A stretch of DNA of 64,000 nucleotides. It comes from Bactericera cockerelli (lineage: Eukaryota > Arthropoda > Insecta > Hemiptera > Triozidae). Below the pieces are notes generated by a model, which did no database searches, was not told the origin of the DNA, and saw only the letters and a program-made list of their open reading frames with translations. Below are positions 63,671-64,000 of the stretch, in pieces (position 1 is the first letter of the stretch; each line of letters begins with the position of its first letter). A program made the translations under genes and the position numbers. The stretch is from positions 18,181,551-18,245,550 of the forward strand of contig CM044955.1 in assembly GCA_024516035.1 (NCBI GenBank), given 5' to 3'.

Positions 63671-63851
63671 TTAAATATAGGACAAGTTCTGGCTCGTGTG
63701 AAAATTAAATTCTCTTATATCATCAGTTAAAAAAGTCAGTCTCAGTTCATGAGCAATCACATTCCCACCAGTTAAAATTAGACCACCAGTAGAATATTTT
63801 TTACCATTCCAAGAAAGAAATGATGGTTGACTCATTTCTTCACCCTTGTTG
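63671..63851 (-). CDS. Putative terminal coding exon of an unidentified gene
   Basis: On the minus strand an acceptor TATATTTTTAG ends at 63852. The exon then has one base completing a codon, followed by 59 codons and TAA (63671-63673). The peptide reads NKGEEMSQPSFLSWNGKKYS, then TGGLILTGGNVIAHELRLTF, ending HTSQNLSYI. It has balanced composition and no stops, unlike its AT-rich surroundings. I do not recognise the family. An upstream donor-like CAG|GTAGGA (minus) near 63955 could end the preceding exon, but its frame extends only a few codons. The rest of the gene would lie right of the window. Confidence 0.45.
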
Positions 63852-64000
63852 CTAAAAATATAAAATCAATATCCTTTACACCTGGATATATTACCTTTAA
63901 CAGGTAGGCAGATAGATAGATATGGTGTGAGAAAGAAGTATTGTAATGATTCCTACCTGAAAAGGTTTGCTTGAAAACAAAGTACCTATAGGTGTACTAA

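Overview
The window is animal nuclear DNA, most likely from an insect. The protein-coding genes are split by canonical GT-AG introns, intergenic DNA is AT-rich, and tRNA-derived SINEs, MITEs, non-LTR retroelements and minisatellites are dense. The repeat style suggests a hemipteran, but that is a guess and no marker here proves it. All three identified host genes lie on the + strand.

Layout. (1) 769-10767 holds the last five coding exons of CLPTM1, an ER/Golgi multi-pass membrane protein. Its intron at 1629-7767 carries a nearly full-length but frameshifted two-ORF non-LTR retrotransposon (about 2280-6925). The penultimate exon has two apparent single-base insertions. (2) 10768-15006 is 3' UTR and intergenic DNA with two inverted-repeat MITEs side by side. 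(3) 15007-18531 is a complete five-exon gene for mitochondrial methionine aminopeptidase (MetAP1D, 327 aa) with all six metal ligands present. (4) 18532-41880 is a long repeat-dominated stretch. It has one plausible orphan first exon (23341-23556), SINEs, a pogo-like MITE, a 36-bp minisatellite and a 2-kb inverted repeat (33435-35435). (5) 41881-57054 holds nine exons of the bifunctional enzyme 6-phosphofructo-2-kinase/fructose-2,6-bisphosphatase (PFKFB), from the Walker A motif to the stop codon. The N-terminal exon was not located. (6) 57055-64000 has a MITE, an intact 459-codon C-terminal fragment of a restriction-like-endonuclease non-LTR element (minus), a second non-LTR tail (minus), and an unrecognised terminal coding exon (minus) at 63671-63851.

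The most unusual signal is in PFKFB, where several splice junctions are remodelled by repeats. The acceptor of the penultimate exon lies at the end of 17 tandem 62-bp units, each carrying its own branch-point-like motif, pyrimidine tract, AG and the first 36 bases of the exon. The donor at 46225 is followed by five further GTAAGT donor copies, one of them made by the target-site duplication of a SINE. The next acceptor (47573) has a second SINE inserted 17 bases upstream of the exon. The three host genes have unrelated housekeeping roles (membrane-protein handling, mitochondrial N-terminal processing, glycolytic control), and nothing suggests they act together.
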